A DNA stretch of 64,000 nucleotides from Eucalyptus grandis (lineage: Eukaryota > Streptophyta > Magnoliopsida > Myrtales > Myrtaceae): assembly GCF_016545825.1 (NCBI RefSeq), contig NC_052619.1, positions 40,887,682-40,951,681 of the forward strand. The letters run 5' to 3'. Below, piece by piece: positions 1 to 14,589 of this stretch. Made by a program: the position numbers and the translations under genes. Below the pieces are notes generated by a model. That model saw nothing but the letters and a program-made list of their open reading frames with translations, did no database searches and was not told the DNA's origin. Each line of letters begins with the position of its first letter. Within the stretch, counting starts at the first letter, position 1.

Positions 1-1254
1 AAATCTTCTCAAGAAATTTCTAACTATTCACTCGTGCTTCTCATTTGACCTATTGCCACATCCGGCTCAACTGCAGCATCTGATCTTTCCTCGTAGCTTT
101 CAAAGTTTGGATCCTGAAATACTCATGCCAGTTCTTGTTTGATCTTACATGAAGGGCGCATTTGCATGTTGAACTGCCAAATTTTCCTCTAAACCTGTCA
201 GCTGATCCATATTACCTCATGTAACAACATCATTCAAAAGCGAGAAATCGGGATACTGTGTAACTTCTGTTTTTATCTGAAGAAGGGAGAGTGCGGAGGA
301 CTCAAGTTTGATCTTTTCAGCTTGTGATATCTGCTGTTCTACTCTATCTAAGAGGAACATGAAGTTGCCTCTTGGAATTGCAGGAGGCTGTATGCAGAAT
401 TCATGATAGCCAAGGTTTTTAGGCACTCCTCTTTGAATTTATCAACCTTTTTAACAGTACCATAGAATATGTGGGTTTTCTCTTGAAATCTGATATGTTT
501 GATGGGAAGGAATGCTGGTTCCTAATTCATCATGTGTTTGGTTTTTGGGCCATTGCAATAGAATGGAGGCATTCGAGATGGAGGAGTCACGGTACTCCTT
601 CCCATTTTTAGCTAAAAAGAAAACTAATCAATAAAACTGTGTAACTAATAAAACTAAAGACAATTAACCATCAAGTAGTATAATTAAAATATAAAACATA
701 ATTGCTAACCTATTTTAAAATTACACTGCAAAGTTTAAGTAGGTTTTTAATAAAATGATTATTTTTTTATATCTCATTTTCTTATTAATGAATAACATGG
801 TTAATATTAAACTAATTGATAATTTTCCCCTACATGTACATCGTCAGGGGACACGCTAAGGAACAAGCTAAAAGAAAAAATGGAAAAGACATCGGGACGG
901 TTTATAAGGAAGTCTATTGACCCGATTGATTTTTTATTTTATTTTTTTGAAAATTAGGGGTTCTAATAATAAAAGTACAGACGGAATTGGATGACTAAGG
1001 ATAGCATAAGCTGAGAGGAAAAAAGGGCTTGAACAACCTGGTACTTGCTCGTCGGTAAGCTAAGCACAAGGTATTTAGTGGAGAGTTGGATCGGCAAGCC
1101 TTGATGGCCCAAAAAACAAGGTGGAAATGTAAAATAATTGGAAAAAAGGAATTATTTGCAATAAGCAACGCATCAAAGCTTTTTGGACTGATCTGATTCA
1201 AATATTTATATCTGTTATCATATCTATAGTCAAAATAAATAATAAAGAACCAAA
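1..1254. other. Left-edge spacer, no firm gene
   Basis: Mostly AT-rich DNA. Around 525-700 there is a stretch with TGTTTGGTTTTTGGGCC and ATGGAGGCATTC-like words that resembles the MITE at 53745-54675 (GTGTTTGGTT..., GGGCATTCCAT...), so it may be a decayed copy of that family. Apart from the separately listed ORF at 217-426 I see no conserved coding segment. Confidence 0.4.
217..426 (-). CDS. Unrecognised short ORF, possible last-exon fragment
   Basis: A 69-codon minus-strand frame with balanced, protein-like composition (it contains FMFLLDRVEQQISQAEKIKLE, an amphipathic helical stretch, and ends LLNDVVT before a TGA). Its composition is unlike the AT-rich noise around it. I cannot assign it to a family. 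It could be the final exon of a gene whose upstream exons are lost or pseudogenised, or a chance ORF; no matching exons were recognised between 427 and 2001 on the minus strand. Confidence 0.2.
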   Translation of the reverse strand: MPKNLGYHEFCIQPPAIPRGNFMFLLDRVEQQISQAEKIKLESSALSLLQIKTEVTQYPDFSLLNDVVT

Positions 1255-1690
1255 AAATTACTTTTAAGAAAGGGATAAATATATTAAAAATCATAAAACT
1301 TATCATGAAAATACAATTTAGTCTCAAAATTTTCAAAAAGTATAATCAAGTTATTAAATTTATTGTAAAGGATAATCGAGTCCTAAGATTTTTAAAAGGT
1401 GCACATGACTCATTTGATAAGCTTATCGGTTGATGAAATCGTAGGGAGTCATACTCATGGCGACTTGGTCGAATTGGGAGAAGCTGTAGGTAATATTGCG
1501 GGTCAATCTATTGAAGAATCAGGGACTCGCATCTTTTAAATGTCTTAGAATTCGATTATACTTTTATTACTAGTTTTAGAACTTGATTATATTTTTTTTT
1601 TAATTTTATGGCTTAATTACACTTTCGACACTTGATTGTACTTAAGATTTAATTGTACTTTCGTAACAGTAAGACCTTTTAAAAATTAAA
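1255..1690. repeat. MITE-like element with inverted AT-rich arms
   Basis: The left arm (about 1280-1400) repeats the theme of ATAATCAAGTTATTAAATTT and AATCGAGTCCTAAGATTTTT. The right arm (about 1540-1680) carries the inverted theme (TTCGATTATACTTTTATTACT, TTAGAACTTGATTATATTTT). The centre (1430-1510) is less AT-rich. This palindromic plan resembles the arms of the block at 33330-35540. Ends and target duplication are not clear. Confidence 0.4.
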
Positions 1691-1768
1691 ATAAAAATCT
1701 GAGTGTAAGAGTTAGAAAGAAAAGTAGGATCGAAAAAAAAAAAAAAATTCCAAAGATCAGGTCGTAGA

Positions 1769-1960
1769 TGGGCTTTTGGGCAGAGACAAATGGGCCGCAT
1801 GCAAAGAAGCCCAAAACCACAGCGATGGTGGGCTTCGAATGAAATTTCAGCTCGAGCAAAAACCCTAGCTCAGTCCGGTTCCCCCCCTCCGCCTTCGGTC
1901 TTCTTCGGCTACCTCTCGCCGCTATATATTGAAGGCTTTCGGCAGCCTCCCAAAACCCTA
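1769..1960 (+). promoter_or_regulatory. RPL23 promoter: site II motifs, telo-boxes and TATA
   Basis: Four TGGGCY site II elements lie at 1769-1774, 1791-1796, 1808-1813 (reverse) and 1829-1834. Two telo-boxes AAACCCTA lie at 1860-1867 and 1953-1960, and TATATAT is at 1923-1929. Site II plus telo-box is the known signature of plant ribosomal-protein and other growth-linked promoters. The start codon follows at 2002, so transcription probably begins near 1950. Confidence 0.75.
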
Positions 1961-2001
1961 GTCGCCTCTCTGCTCGGTGGTCGCTTCTCCTGCCGACGAA
2001 A

Positions 2002-4344
<2,343 letters not shown>

Positions 4345-6450
4345 GGGTTGCGGTTATCTTTTTGTTCATGTTATATGTTTTCATATTTGTGGTTTGACAT
4401 TGCCAGTGGAAGTGTAAACCTCAGATTCTCTTTTTGAAGTGTCGTCATGGTTTTAGAAAGATTTTAAGTATATCTATTTTAGACATTGGGTTCTTTTCTC
4501 CAGCCTTTCCGCCTATGGCCTTGTTAATTTCCCTCACGGCTAAAGATCGATTGGGTTCGGGTTGAGTACAAGAGGCCATGTTATGGTCATGATGTTCGGG
4601 AAATTAATTTGCGAAAAAGCTCTTTTCATTTAAACGAACACAGTCGTAACGTGAATAAAATCATCACTTTGAAACAAAGCCTCCCTGGCTGCTGCAACTG
4701 GACCAGTTTTCTGTTATATTTGTATCATTTTTGTCTCTAGATGATGTGGTTATTGTTCCATCTTCATGCATTTGTCATGCTTGAAGAGACATTGATCGAT
4801 TCATGGAATTGGCTCATTGGCAATGTTGTTTTTCGATGTTTCAATATGGAACTCCGCTGCTCGTATATTTTAATACTTGTGGAGCACTTTTCTCTCGTGC
4901 TAGAAGGTTGATGCAAGGAGACATGGATGAATTCCTAGCGAAAATTTTATGACGTCCATGGCAGCAATTCCTGTTTATATTGATGTATCATCCGGTTGAT
5001 TGGCTAAGTTTTAACTATTCAAACGCTCCGTGGATGATAATGAAATGGACAAGGAAACAACTCTGAAATAGTCTATTTGGCAACAGTAATCACTTCCTAG
5101 GATCCTCGCTTCCTCGAGAACCGGTTTTCTTGGGAAAATTCTCAAATAGAAATCTGAAATGGAGTCATTTTTTCGAAAAAATCTATACAATGAATTATGT
5201 CCGTTCTGAAAATTCTTCTGAGAAAACGGCTTTATTTTAATCTTGTTTTCTGGGTTGTCGATTGAGTGGAGGAAATTGCGCATTTAATCACGGTTGCGCG
5301 TGAAAGTGGCTGCTATATCGTCAAAAGCCCATTTTGTCTTTTTGACATAACGCAACGACAAGTATGTAGTAAAAGCTCAAAAGATAATTGACCAGCTCAT
5401 GTGCTGATGTTCGCCTAGAAAGAAGAATCAAAATATAATAAGACAGGAAAAATTAGCAAGCTCATGGCCCAGGAATGATGATGGCTGTTTATTAAGGTGC
5501 AGACAAAAAACTGTAGGTGACATTATGCGGAAAACGATGAAACCCTGATTAAAGAGCCCCACCCCAAGCACCTCTTTCCTAATTAACGATTTCAAGGCCA
5601 CGAGCAATCCCTACCATGCCGTTCAATTGTACAACCAAATGTGAAATTTCACTATTTTTATCTAGATCTATTGACTGTCTTAGAAACACTTGTAAGTCAT
5701 AACAACATTGTATCACACTCTCCTTTTCTATTCTTAAATACGCGACTAAAGAAGTGAATTACATCCGAACCCATTGATTAAGTGATTTCGTTCAAGTCTC
5801 TAGTGTCATTCAATCTTAATGTTATGATTGGATATGTTATAATATATAAATATTAAACCACCTATTTGCCTAAAACTTTATGCTTTTACAACAGTTACTA
5901 GCAATCTCATAAAATATTTCATGAGTTTAAGTTTGATAGAATATTTAAATAATAAACCACACCTTCATTTAGCCTTCATCTAACAATATTTTGAAATGTT
6001 AGCTTCAACAACAACTCACAAAATCTTTCTAAGCCCCCATTTGTTTCCTCAATTGCATATTTCCACACTTTATATTCATGTCAAATCCAACCTATACGTA
6101 ACAAGAGCATTAGAAACCACAACTTAAAAACTTAAATTTTTACAACAATTTAGAGTAATCCCACGAAATCTTCTGGCAAATTCATCCTTTGCCATTCTCT
6201 CTACTACCTCTAATCTCTAGGGGGCGCGTCATGAAAGCTTAATAAAATGATTAGTGGACCAATCAATTCCTTTGTTTCGGTGCAAAAGAAATGCTCAATC
6301 CCAAGCAGCATGTGATTCTCGGAACAAAAGTCACCCTGTCCCCATTGAACATGCGCTCTGTGGGGCTCACATGCTCATCATCAGCACTAATCTTAAGTAT
6401 ATCAGAGTCTGATCTACACACCTCATCTCTCACACCATCCTGAGCTGAAC
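4345..6450. other. Intergenic spacer
   Basis: RPL23 3' untranslated region and AT-rich spacer followed by the acid-phosphatase promoter. A weak TATA-like AAGTATATCAG lies near 6394. No conserved ORF, repeat border or RNA gene was recognised. Confidence 0.5.
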
Positions 6451-7436
6451 ATGGCGGCCAAAGCCCTCTTCTCTCTGTCCCTCTCGTTGGGCATCCTCAT
6501 CTCCCTCTGCTCTGCAGATTGGAACATCCTGAACAGCCAGAGAACGAGGAATGGGGTCAAGATCAGCTTGAAGAACTACTGCGAGGGCTGGAGGATGAAT
6601 GTAGAGCTCCACAACATCCGGAAGTTCGAGGTGGTGCCCGAGGAGTGCGTCGAGTACGTCGGCAAGTACATGAGGTCGACCCAGTACTTGGTCGACTCGG
6701 AGCGGGCGGTCGAGGAGTGCATGGTGTACCTCAGCACCAGCTGCAGCCTGAAGAGGGATGGCAGGGATGCATGGATCTTTGACATTGATGACACTTTGCT
6801 GTCTACCGTCCCTTACTTCAAGAAACATCAGTATGGGTATCAAATATTCTTTCTTAAATCTTCTGTATGAACGAATCATGTGTCAGGCTAAATCGATGAG
6901 ATAGAGTTTGGTTCGCTCATGCCCTTTTGTTTGGGTTGCTGATGAACAGGGGGGAGAAGTTGAATGCGACTTCTTTAGAAGAGTGGATGAGCAAGGCAAA
7001 GGCACCGGCTTTGGAGCACTCGCTCAATCTATTCAATGAGATCAAGGCCAAAGGCATTCAGATCATCTTGGTCTCTTCCAGGAGGGAACACCTCAGATCT
7101 GCCACCATTGACAACCTTGTCAATGTGGGTTTCCATGGCTGGAGCAGCCTTGTCCTGAGGTCTCTCTCTCTCTCTCTCAAATTTTTCTAGTAATTATCAT
7201 AAGATGTCTTTTGTTTTTTAGGAATCTAATTGTTGTTTTCCTCTTTTGTTTGGTGAAGGAGACCTGAGGATGAGCTGAAAGGAGTGCAGAGCTACAAGGC
7301 TGAGGTGAGGGAGAAATTAGTCAGTGGAGGGTATCGCATATGGGCCATTCTTGGAGACCAATACAGCAGCATCCAGGGACTTCCTAATGCCAAGAGGACG
7401 TTCAAGCTTCCAAATCCTCTATACTACATCTCCTGA
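6451..7436 (+). CDS. HAD class B acid phosphatase / vegetative storage protein-like
   Basis: Secreted or vacuolar phosphatase-type protein of the plant acid phosphatase/VSP group (HAD superfamily, class IIIB). Exons 6451-6836, 6950-7159 and 7259-7436 join in frame to 257 residues, the usual family length. Residues 1-22 form a hydrophobic signal peptide ending near LCSA. HAD motif I is FDIDDT with the catalytic pair D111 and D113; motif II is the serine in ILVSSRRE; the end GDQYSSIQGLPNAKRTFKLP is typical of the family. The nucleophile Asp is kept, unlike in true VSPs of Arabidopsis where it is replaced, so enzyme activity is likely; the physiological substrate is unknown. The stop lies 376 bases from the convergent caleosin gene. 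A CT run follows the intron 2 donor at 7160. Confidence 0.93.
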
Positions 7437-7812
7437 AAACATCATCTCTTCCAAATCCTCTACACTACTTTCCATGTTCCACCAGGCACTTGTCTTTCCT
7501 TTGTTGTATCTTGCCCCCATTGTCAATGAAACTCCCCTTACCAAAAACTACATCCTTTCATCTTTGGATTGGGATCTATCTTGATGATCTATATCACCAA
7601 GCAAAGCAGTGGTGGTCCTCAAGCAGAAAATTAGTTACGCACAAATTAGGGCAGTCTTTCATTATTTAAGCAAACAAAGTATGTTCAACTCTTATTTAAC
7701 AAGAGGGGATTCCAGACTATGAATCTAAAACAAACGTGGTTTTCTTGTCTGCACACCGGTCGTATTTGCTGCTCATTACACAAGAAGTGACCGACTACAC
7801 ACGGTTGCTAGT

Positions 7813-10800
7813 TTAGCCCATCTTTCCTTCAGCTCCCATTTGCATCTTGGCGCAATAGTCGAATAAACTCCCATCGTAGCAGCGTCTCACGGCCTCTTTT
7901 GACAGCATGCCATCCTCGTCCCTTGCCAGGATGTACAAAATTCCCCATTCAAACTTGCTGGCAACCCTGCATTCCCCAGCCAGCCGGTCACCAGAGGAAT
8001 TTTCAGATCTCAATCAAGAACAGTGGCGTAGTAACATGAAACCAATTTAGGAAACTTATGCATCCTGCAACCGCTATCTATAAGACATGAATATGGCATC
8101 TATCGTGTATGCAGGATTAGCTTTGAAGATTAAACAAATAAATGAACAATAAATGACCAAAATCTCAGACTTGTGTCGACAAATGAACTTCCAAAGTCTC
8201 AAGATCATTGTTAACTCATAAACCAAGTAATGATGCACAAAAGTGCAGATGCTTTTCTCTGCTTCCATAGCATGCTGCATCTCATTTACATGAGACAGAG
8301 TATCATACCCTCAATTAATTATAAGAGTAAAAAGAAAAAACCAAGAGAAAGAAAAAAACTAACCAGCCAAAGATATCGAATGTATTTCGATTCCCTTCAG
8401 TCATATCCCAAAGTTCTCCAAGGGTCATCTTGTCAGGAACAGTACGAGCATATTTGCTGAACATGTTCTCAAGATGTGCTGGTACATACCTGTTATTCCA
8501 CTTCGTGGTATCAATATGTACATGAGAGAGCAAAGACCTTAAATATACAGGTTTCAGCCTCACGAACAATAAGTACCTTCCTTCAGTGTCATATGTTCCA
8601 GTGTCACTTCCGTGCTTGTCTTTGTGTATGTTGTCTATGTAAATGGGGAAGAAGGGAGAAGGAAACCAACCCTTCACATGTAAAATGTTAGTTACCAATC
8701 ATAATGCACAAAAATGCTCCATTAATGTGCCATGCCATGCCAATTCCACGTGCTTATCCAGGAGTTGGAAAACAGTGCATGTACCAGTTCAAAACTATTA
8801 TGAGATTGATTCTATCAAATTGGAACCTCCCAAGGGAACGGTCAATCCTCTATTTTTGGTGACCTTTGCTTGTCCACAATGATCATCTTCATTCCTAGTC
8901 TTACCCATTCTAGCCAGAACGGTTCTCTCTATCACACTACCAGACGGCCTTTTAACATATTTTGTCCAAATTATCATCGTTCAAAATGCTAAACAAATCA
9001 AGCTAGTATTTTAGCTACTGAAAAATATTCATGATGAACTACTGACTGAATCTACTGGTATGCCTGACTCAATTACCAGCTCCAGAAATAAATTAGCATA
9101 CTCCGGGAAGAGTGTCAAAATAACTTACAGGTAGGGTTGGATAACTTAGTCCCACATTGATACCAATTGCCATGATCAGAGAGGCTATCATGTTGAAACC
9201 TATTGCACGTAACCCTGTGAAGGTGTGAAAGAACTTAGAGGCCGAAGCCGAAAAAGCACACAGAACAGTATGACAAGCCTTCATGTTAAACATATTGGCA
9301 ATGGATGTCAACACAAGATTAAAATAGGATCTATGCAAAGAACAAGTAAATTCTACACATACCTCTTTCTCAATCTTAAGTCTATTTTAGTTCCTGATCT
9401 AACAGTTACAGCTCAAATTTTGCCAGTGCATCATTCCTTAAATGTCCATCAGAAGTTAGGCAAAACAGGTCTCAAATTTTAATGTCATTGCCTTCGAGGC
9501 AGTCTAAAACTTCATTCAATTTACAATTGTAAAACACAATACTGGGTCATACTGGGACTCGCCATGTCCTTCTAGTGACAATTTGTTCTAGAAGTCCCAA
9601 AAGAGAACATATCAACCATATGAAGCAGCAGCCAAGGGAAATCGCTTGTTTCATAGTAACATGTGAATTTACCAATGTAAGTCTCCCAAGGGTAGACAAT
9701 TCCATTGCCATCCTGGTCGAAGAAGGCACAATGCTGCTGAAGAACAGTGAGATTGTTACTCCTTTGGCCTGGTGTTCCATGAGGATGGTCAGTATCAGGA
9801 GCTTTCAATGCCCTGGGCAGATCTGTCATAGAACAAGACAACTAATAGAATAAGGTTGACGGAGAAAAGTGGTTCATGACACACATTAGAATATCTAAAT
9901 ATTAAACCACGCATTCATATAACAAATGACTACACAACATTTTCATATGGTGCAAGTGGAGGAGGTTCCGAGAGAACATCTTTCTAGGTCCTTACTTACC
10001 TCTCCAATTATATATACTCCACCCATTAGTTTTAGGCTAAAGTCTAGCCTACGCGTGAAAGGAGTGATTGAGAAGTTATATCTTTTAGAATTATTGGTAA
10101 TGGTCCGACAACATTTCCAGCACTGGAAATCTGGAAATGATCACATAGATAACTTCAATGATCCCGATCTCATTAATATATCTCTTTCCTGGAAACTTTG
10201 ATAGCTTCCATGAGAAGGAAAGACAAATGTCCCTATAAATAGCACATGCCTCGACTTTTCAATATGTTATGGCAATTTTGGTGCTGTTTGAGCCACGACA
10301 TATTGAGTCAAAACTAGGAAAAGGCTAGGAATCATATGTCTTGAGTAACTTTGCTTTCCCATTAAAATCACTGAAAAAAAAAGTTCGCAGGATATGCCTA
10401 AGGAAACCAATTTAAAAAACTTCGAATCTTCTTCTTATGAAAGGTGTCTCCTCTGGGCACAAGAAACAGTAAGCTTTTCTATGTAAATGTCCAAATGGTC
10501 CATCACTCCTAAGCTCAATGGGCATGGCTTTCCCTTTCCTTAAGTATCATCCTTCAGCATCCAGTTGCCCTGAGACAACAATTGGCACATGTCCCAGAAT
10601 AATACAGACATGTCCATGCAATAGCCAGAGAAAAGTAATGTCATGCATGCACCATCTCAAACGCATTGCATTACAATAGAGTCATGCAGGTAAACATGTT
10701 CAATTCATCAATCAATTGAAGTGGATCCTCATTCAAGATGTTCGGCTCACTCTCTCTTCTAGAAAGTACATTATACTCTAATACATAGTGTCGCATTTTG

Positions 10801-11584
10801 AATTTGGATCACATGCAAAACGATCATAAAAACCATTGTCTGTCACAACAACTATTTTTTTAGCAAATTTCTATGCATCCAAGAATGTTTGGGTAAGTAA
10901 ATCCCTGCAGCTGTCCCTAGTGTTTGGTGCATTTCGTTTAGTCCTCATATATTTTAACCAAAACAGTTTAGCACCTGAAGCTTGTGTCTTAAAATAATTA
11001 GAGAATATGTGTTTGCTCTTGCATAAGTTGACAGCAAGCAGCAAAAACTGACCGGTCCATTTGGGTGGAGTAAGGCCTGATGACGGGTAATAATCATTTG
11101 ATATCATACATAAGTGGACTTGGTGTAGGGTGATCGGAGTCATAATTTACAAGGTCATCAATCAAACTACAATAAGTTCAGAGTAGAATCGGACAGTTAG
11201 AGTTTGTCATCTATCATGCTTCTTCCCGAAGTTGTCGCATGCCAACGACGCTCGTGAGTCTCATGCCTGAAGTTATCATCTCTCTCTACCGATTCGCATG
11301 CACTTCTCACCGCACCAAGAATTACGACGAACGTTCCCCCCTCCAAGCCGGATTGTAAATCGCGATGGACAAACATGCGGTCGCGTCCCGTCGCGCAAAC
11401 GAGCAATCAAAGCAAACGGTCGACGCGCGAAAAAAGAAAGGAAGAATTGAACAAGCTCACAGGGCTTCGGAAGTGTCCTCTCCAGGTCAGTCCGAACCCG
11501 CCTCTCGTAGGTCAGCGGCGCGTAAGGCGCCTCCGTCGCCAGCGCCTCGTTCTCCGGCGGGATCACCGCGGTCGTCGCAGCCAT
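7813..11584 (-). CDS. Caleosin / peroxygenase (seed-type CLO1/PXG1-like)
   Basis: Lipid-droplet or ER-associated haem protein that binds calcium and oxidises unsaturated fatty acids with hydroperoxides. Six exons join in frame: 11584-11461, 9822-9673, 9214-9129, 8671-8577, 8489-8364 and 7966-7813, giving 244 residues, the length of Arabidopsis CLO1. In order: N-terminal [17 protein letters not shown]; haem-ligand candidate His72; EF-hand [12 protein letters not shown] at 77-88; hydrophobic helix from about 93 to 116; the proline knot [13 protein letters not shown]; a second haem-ligand candidate in [11 protein letters not shown]-terminal [20 protein letters not shown]. The exon 6 start is set at 7966 because only this acceptor restores the [11 protein letters not shown] junction. 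Intron 1 is 1.64 kb. A (GA)15 tract lies about 220 bases upstream of the ATG. Confidence 0.95.
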
Positions 11585-11701
11585 CTCTCTTTCTCTCTCT
11601 CTCTGTGATGATAAAAGCCAAGCAAGCGAAAGTGCCCACCCACGAAGGACTTATCAAGCGAAGAAGAGAGAGGGAGAGGGGCGTGGCGGGCATGCAAGGA
11701 A

Positions 11702-11731
11702 GGTGGCGGTGGCGGTGGCGGTGGCGGTGGC
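11702..11731. repeat. (GGTGGC)5 microsatellite
   Basis: Five perfect copies of a six-base unit, 118 bases upstream of the caleosin start codon and so probably in its promoter or 5' leader. Confidence 0.9.
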
Positions 11732-11803
11732 TTGCGCGTCCATGTGTTGAGACTTGCATGCTTCGCGTGGAGCTTTTGATGGCGCTCCCCTGTAAACATC
11801 GGA

Positions 11804-11806
<3 letters not shown>

Positions 11807-11836
<30 letters not shown>
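11807..11836. repeat. (TC)15 microsatellite upstream of caleosin
   Basis: Fifteen perfect TC units, reading as (GA)15 on the caleosin strand about 223-252 bases before its ATG. GA/CT tracts near start sites are common plant core-promoter elements. A second GA run lies at 12110-12134. Confidence 0.85.
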
Positions 11837-11838
<2 letters not shown>

Positions 11839-12645
11839 GGACTCTCGGACGTAGAAGTCGTGTCGTGTCGCCACGTCCGCAGCTTTCGTGTTTTCTTTCG
11901 GGTCATCCGAGAGGGAGAGGATTCCAGCAACCTTCTATCTGTACTAAATTTTTTAACATGGATACCCGGATCTGACGGAGGAATCTACTGGGAATCCGCC
12001 ATTTTCGACGGTTGAGATTCGATTCGATGCATACGCTAGTGAATTGTACGCGCAATTTTCCTTCTAGGATGATTCGGGTACATGCGCAAGGTTGTGCCCC
12101 CACACACGCGAGAGAAAGAGAGAGAGAGAGAGAGCGATCGATCATTGCCTCCGCCGGATTTAGTGATTCGAGTGGCCAGGGCCGTGAGACATCGGCCAAA
12201 TCCATCGGATTCAACTGCTTAGGTTTGCTCCATTCTTTGATAAATCGAGTTTGGATAGGATTATTTTAATGCGTCCATTGCCTAATGCTATGAAAAAAAA
12301 GTGATCCCTTCATTTTTTTTTTTCTTTTCATGTTTGATGTAATAAAGAGAAATTAGCATTTGAAAAACATTATGATGATATCATAACAATTCATCTTTTA
12401 ATTCACGGGACGTAGAAAGTTGTATGTCGATTCTTAGACATTTAACTTTCTATGCTATAGGCAAGACTTGAGATGTTGATAGTTAAGTTCAAATCCTCAT
12501 TGAGCATACTCTCTCAATAAGTAACAATTCTTCAGGCCATAATAATATCAATGGGGATATCTTTCTAGACTTTTAGCAGGACCAATTGTTTGCAACTTAA
12601 TTTTTAGTAATGATGGTTGATGGCGGTGGTAGTGATGCTAGTCAT
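11837..12645. other. Spacer between caleosin promoter and Copia element
   Basis: Distal caleosin upstream region, GA run at 12110-12134, then AT-rich DNA. No gene seen. Confidence 0.5.
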
Positions 12646-13123
12646 TGTTGAAGAAGCACCCCTCTTCTCTCTCTCTCAACTTCTCTTGATTCTTTATGAA
12701 GACTCCATTTCTCTAGATTTATTTATGACTAAATATTTGGAATTAGTAGTTGTTGTTTTGTGGTGTTGAAATCCCTTAGTGTTAGTTGAGTAGTGTGGAA
12801 GAAAATCACCTAGGGATGGTTAATATTTGTAATTGTAGGTGAGTCCAATTTGCACAATTGTAGAACCCTTCCTTTGTGCTATGTCGGTGGGAGTCTCTTT
12901 CTAAATAGGGAAGGTCCTCTATCCAACATAAGTAGAGTGGAGAGTCTTGTCTAAAGGAAGAGAGTTGGGAAGCGTGTGTACGGGTCTTCATAGAATGTTG
13001 AAGTGTGTGGCTTGAGTGTAGTGAGTTACAAAGAGTGACGTGTGTAGTGTGTGAGTGCTATTGATTATATGTTCTTGTAATAATATTAATAGTGTTTATT
13101 ATAATCACACTTTTGAAACTTCA
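12646..13123 (+). repeat. Copia 5' LTR
   Basis: 478 bases starting TGTTGAAG and ending just before the primer-binding site. It aligns to 15930-16395 plus 21502-21562: shared words include GAAGACTCCA, CACCTAGGG, GTAGGTGAGTCCA, AGTGTTTATTATA. The short CTCTCTCTCTC at 12668-12678 corresponds to the long microsatellite in the 3' LTR. Confidence 0.85.
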
Positions 13124-13127
13124 CGAG

Positions 13128-13140
13128 TGGTATCAGAGCC
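13128..13140 (+). other. Primer-binding site (initiator tRNA-Met type)
   Basis: TGGTATCAGAGCC is complementary to the 3' end of plant initiator tRNA-Met, placed five bases after the 5' LTR as expected. Confidence 0.85.
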
Positions 13141-13253
13141 CCGACATTGGGCACTGTATCAAAGCATGTGGTTAGGGAGTGCAAAACATCGGAGTTTTGC
13201 TAGTGCACAAGTTAGGGACTGTGAAGTTGGTTGGTTTAAGACCGAGTTTACTT

Positions 13254-14000
13254 GGTGAATGGTGTGGAGAAGCTCAATAGCTCCAATTATAATTATGGGA
13301 ATACCCACATGCAGTATTACTTGTTGGGTCAAGACTTATGGAATATTGTGAAAATAGAACGTCAAATCGGGAAAGATTCTTTACATTATTGCTCTAACTA
13401 TTGAAGATGAATTATTGCAACACGTAAAGAGCGTGAACACCCCCAAGGAGGCCTGTGATAACTTGGTCATGTTATTTGTGAGTATGAATGATGCCAAGTT
13501 TCAAAGATTGGAGTAAGAGCTCCTCTTAATCTTGCAACAAGATATGGCCATAAGTCATTACTTTTCCAAAAGAAAATTTAAAGTTAAATCCTCAAGACAT
13601 CATCTCTGAGACAAGGATGAGAAGAATTATAATTCATGGGTTAAGGTCAGAGTATAATGGCATTGTTACAGCTACTCATGGATGGGCAAATGAGCTAACT
13701 TTGACCTAGTTGGAGAATATGTTGTTCAATCAAGAGGCTTTAGATTTGACAAATGTTTAAGGTCTCAATTTAAGTGGGATAGAAGTGCCCTCTTCAATAA
13801 TAAAAGAGGGTTCAAGGCCGAGAGGAGAAATGGTGTAGGCTAGTGTCGACAAACATAGAAAAAGTCATCGAGAATGGTAAAAGCAATCAAAAGATTATGC
13901 CTTTGGCCTGGGGAGTTTGCCGAGATCACGACAAGGATGACAAAGAAGATAAGAACAATAGAAGGCATAATGCAAAGTGTTACAACTACAGCATAAATAG
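13254..14000 (+). pseudogene. Degenerate Copia gag (UBN2-type)
   Basis: Conceptual reading starts GVEKLNSSNYNYGNTHMQYY then LLGQDLWNIV, the classical N-terminus of Copia gag. A zinc-knuckle remnant (KCYNYS...GHF-like) is near 13978-14030. Frameshifts and stop codons run throughout, so no product is expected. Confidence 0.75.
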
Positions 14001-14589
14001 GTCACTTTCCTAGGGATTTTTGATTCAAAAGAGTGGAAGGTATTGTTATGGCATCAAAGGAGAATGATAGTGAAGAGGAGTTGAATTTCCAAGCATTTCT
14101 AACGGTAGAGAAAAAGAAGAGTTCACAACTTCCTCCATTATACAGTTAGAAGATGCTATGACCCTCATCACGGTAAGCGATAAATTAATTAACTATAATA
14201 GTGATAGGATAGTTAATTCAGAATGTTCAAATCATATGGTTGGAATTAAGGAAAACTATCAAACATGTTTGAATACATTGATGGATGAGTAGTTGTCACA
14301 ATAAACAACTCAAGATTTTCGATTGCCCATGTCGACCAAATGGTAATAACACCCCAATTCAGTTCACATTAGGTTGAACTAAAAAATATATATCATGTGC
14401 CAGAATAAAGAAGAATCTATTGCTTATGTCTTAATTCACAAACTCGGGCAATTATGTGGTGTTTGGTCCAAGAAATGTCAAGGTGTACTTGTAGTTTGAA
14501 AGCTATTAGTACGCCAATCTTGGAAGGGTGTCAACAAGAGTTTGTCTACGTGATATCAACACAGACGACATACGTGGACAAAACTCAAA

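Noticed and set aside
11487..11930. Minus-strand ORFs rich in RERERE and histidine/proline
   Set aside because: Translations of the GA and GCC repeats upstream of caleosin.
11365..12015. Long plus-strand ORF of 216 codons
   Set aside because: It is antisense to caleosin exon 1 and then runs through GGTGGC and CT microsatellites; composition is repeat-driven with no family signature.
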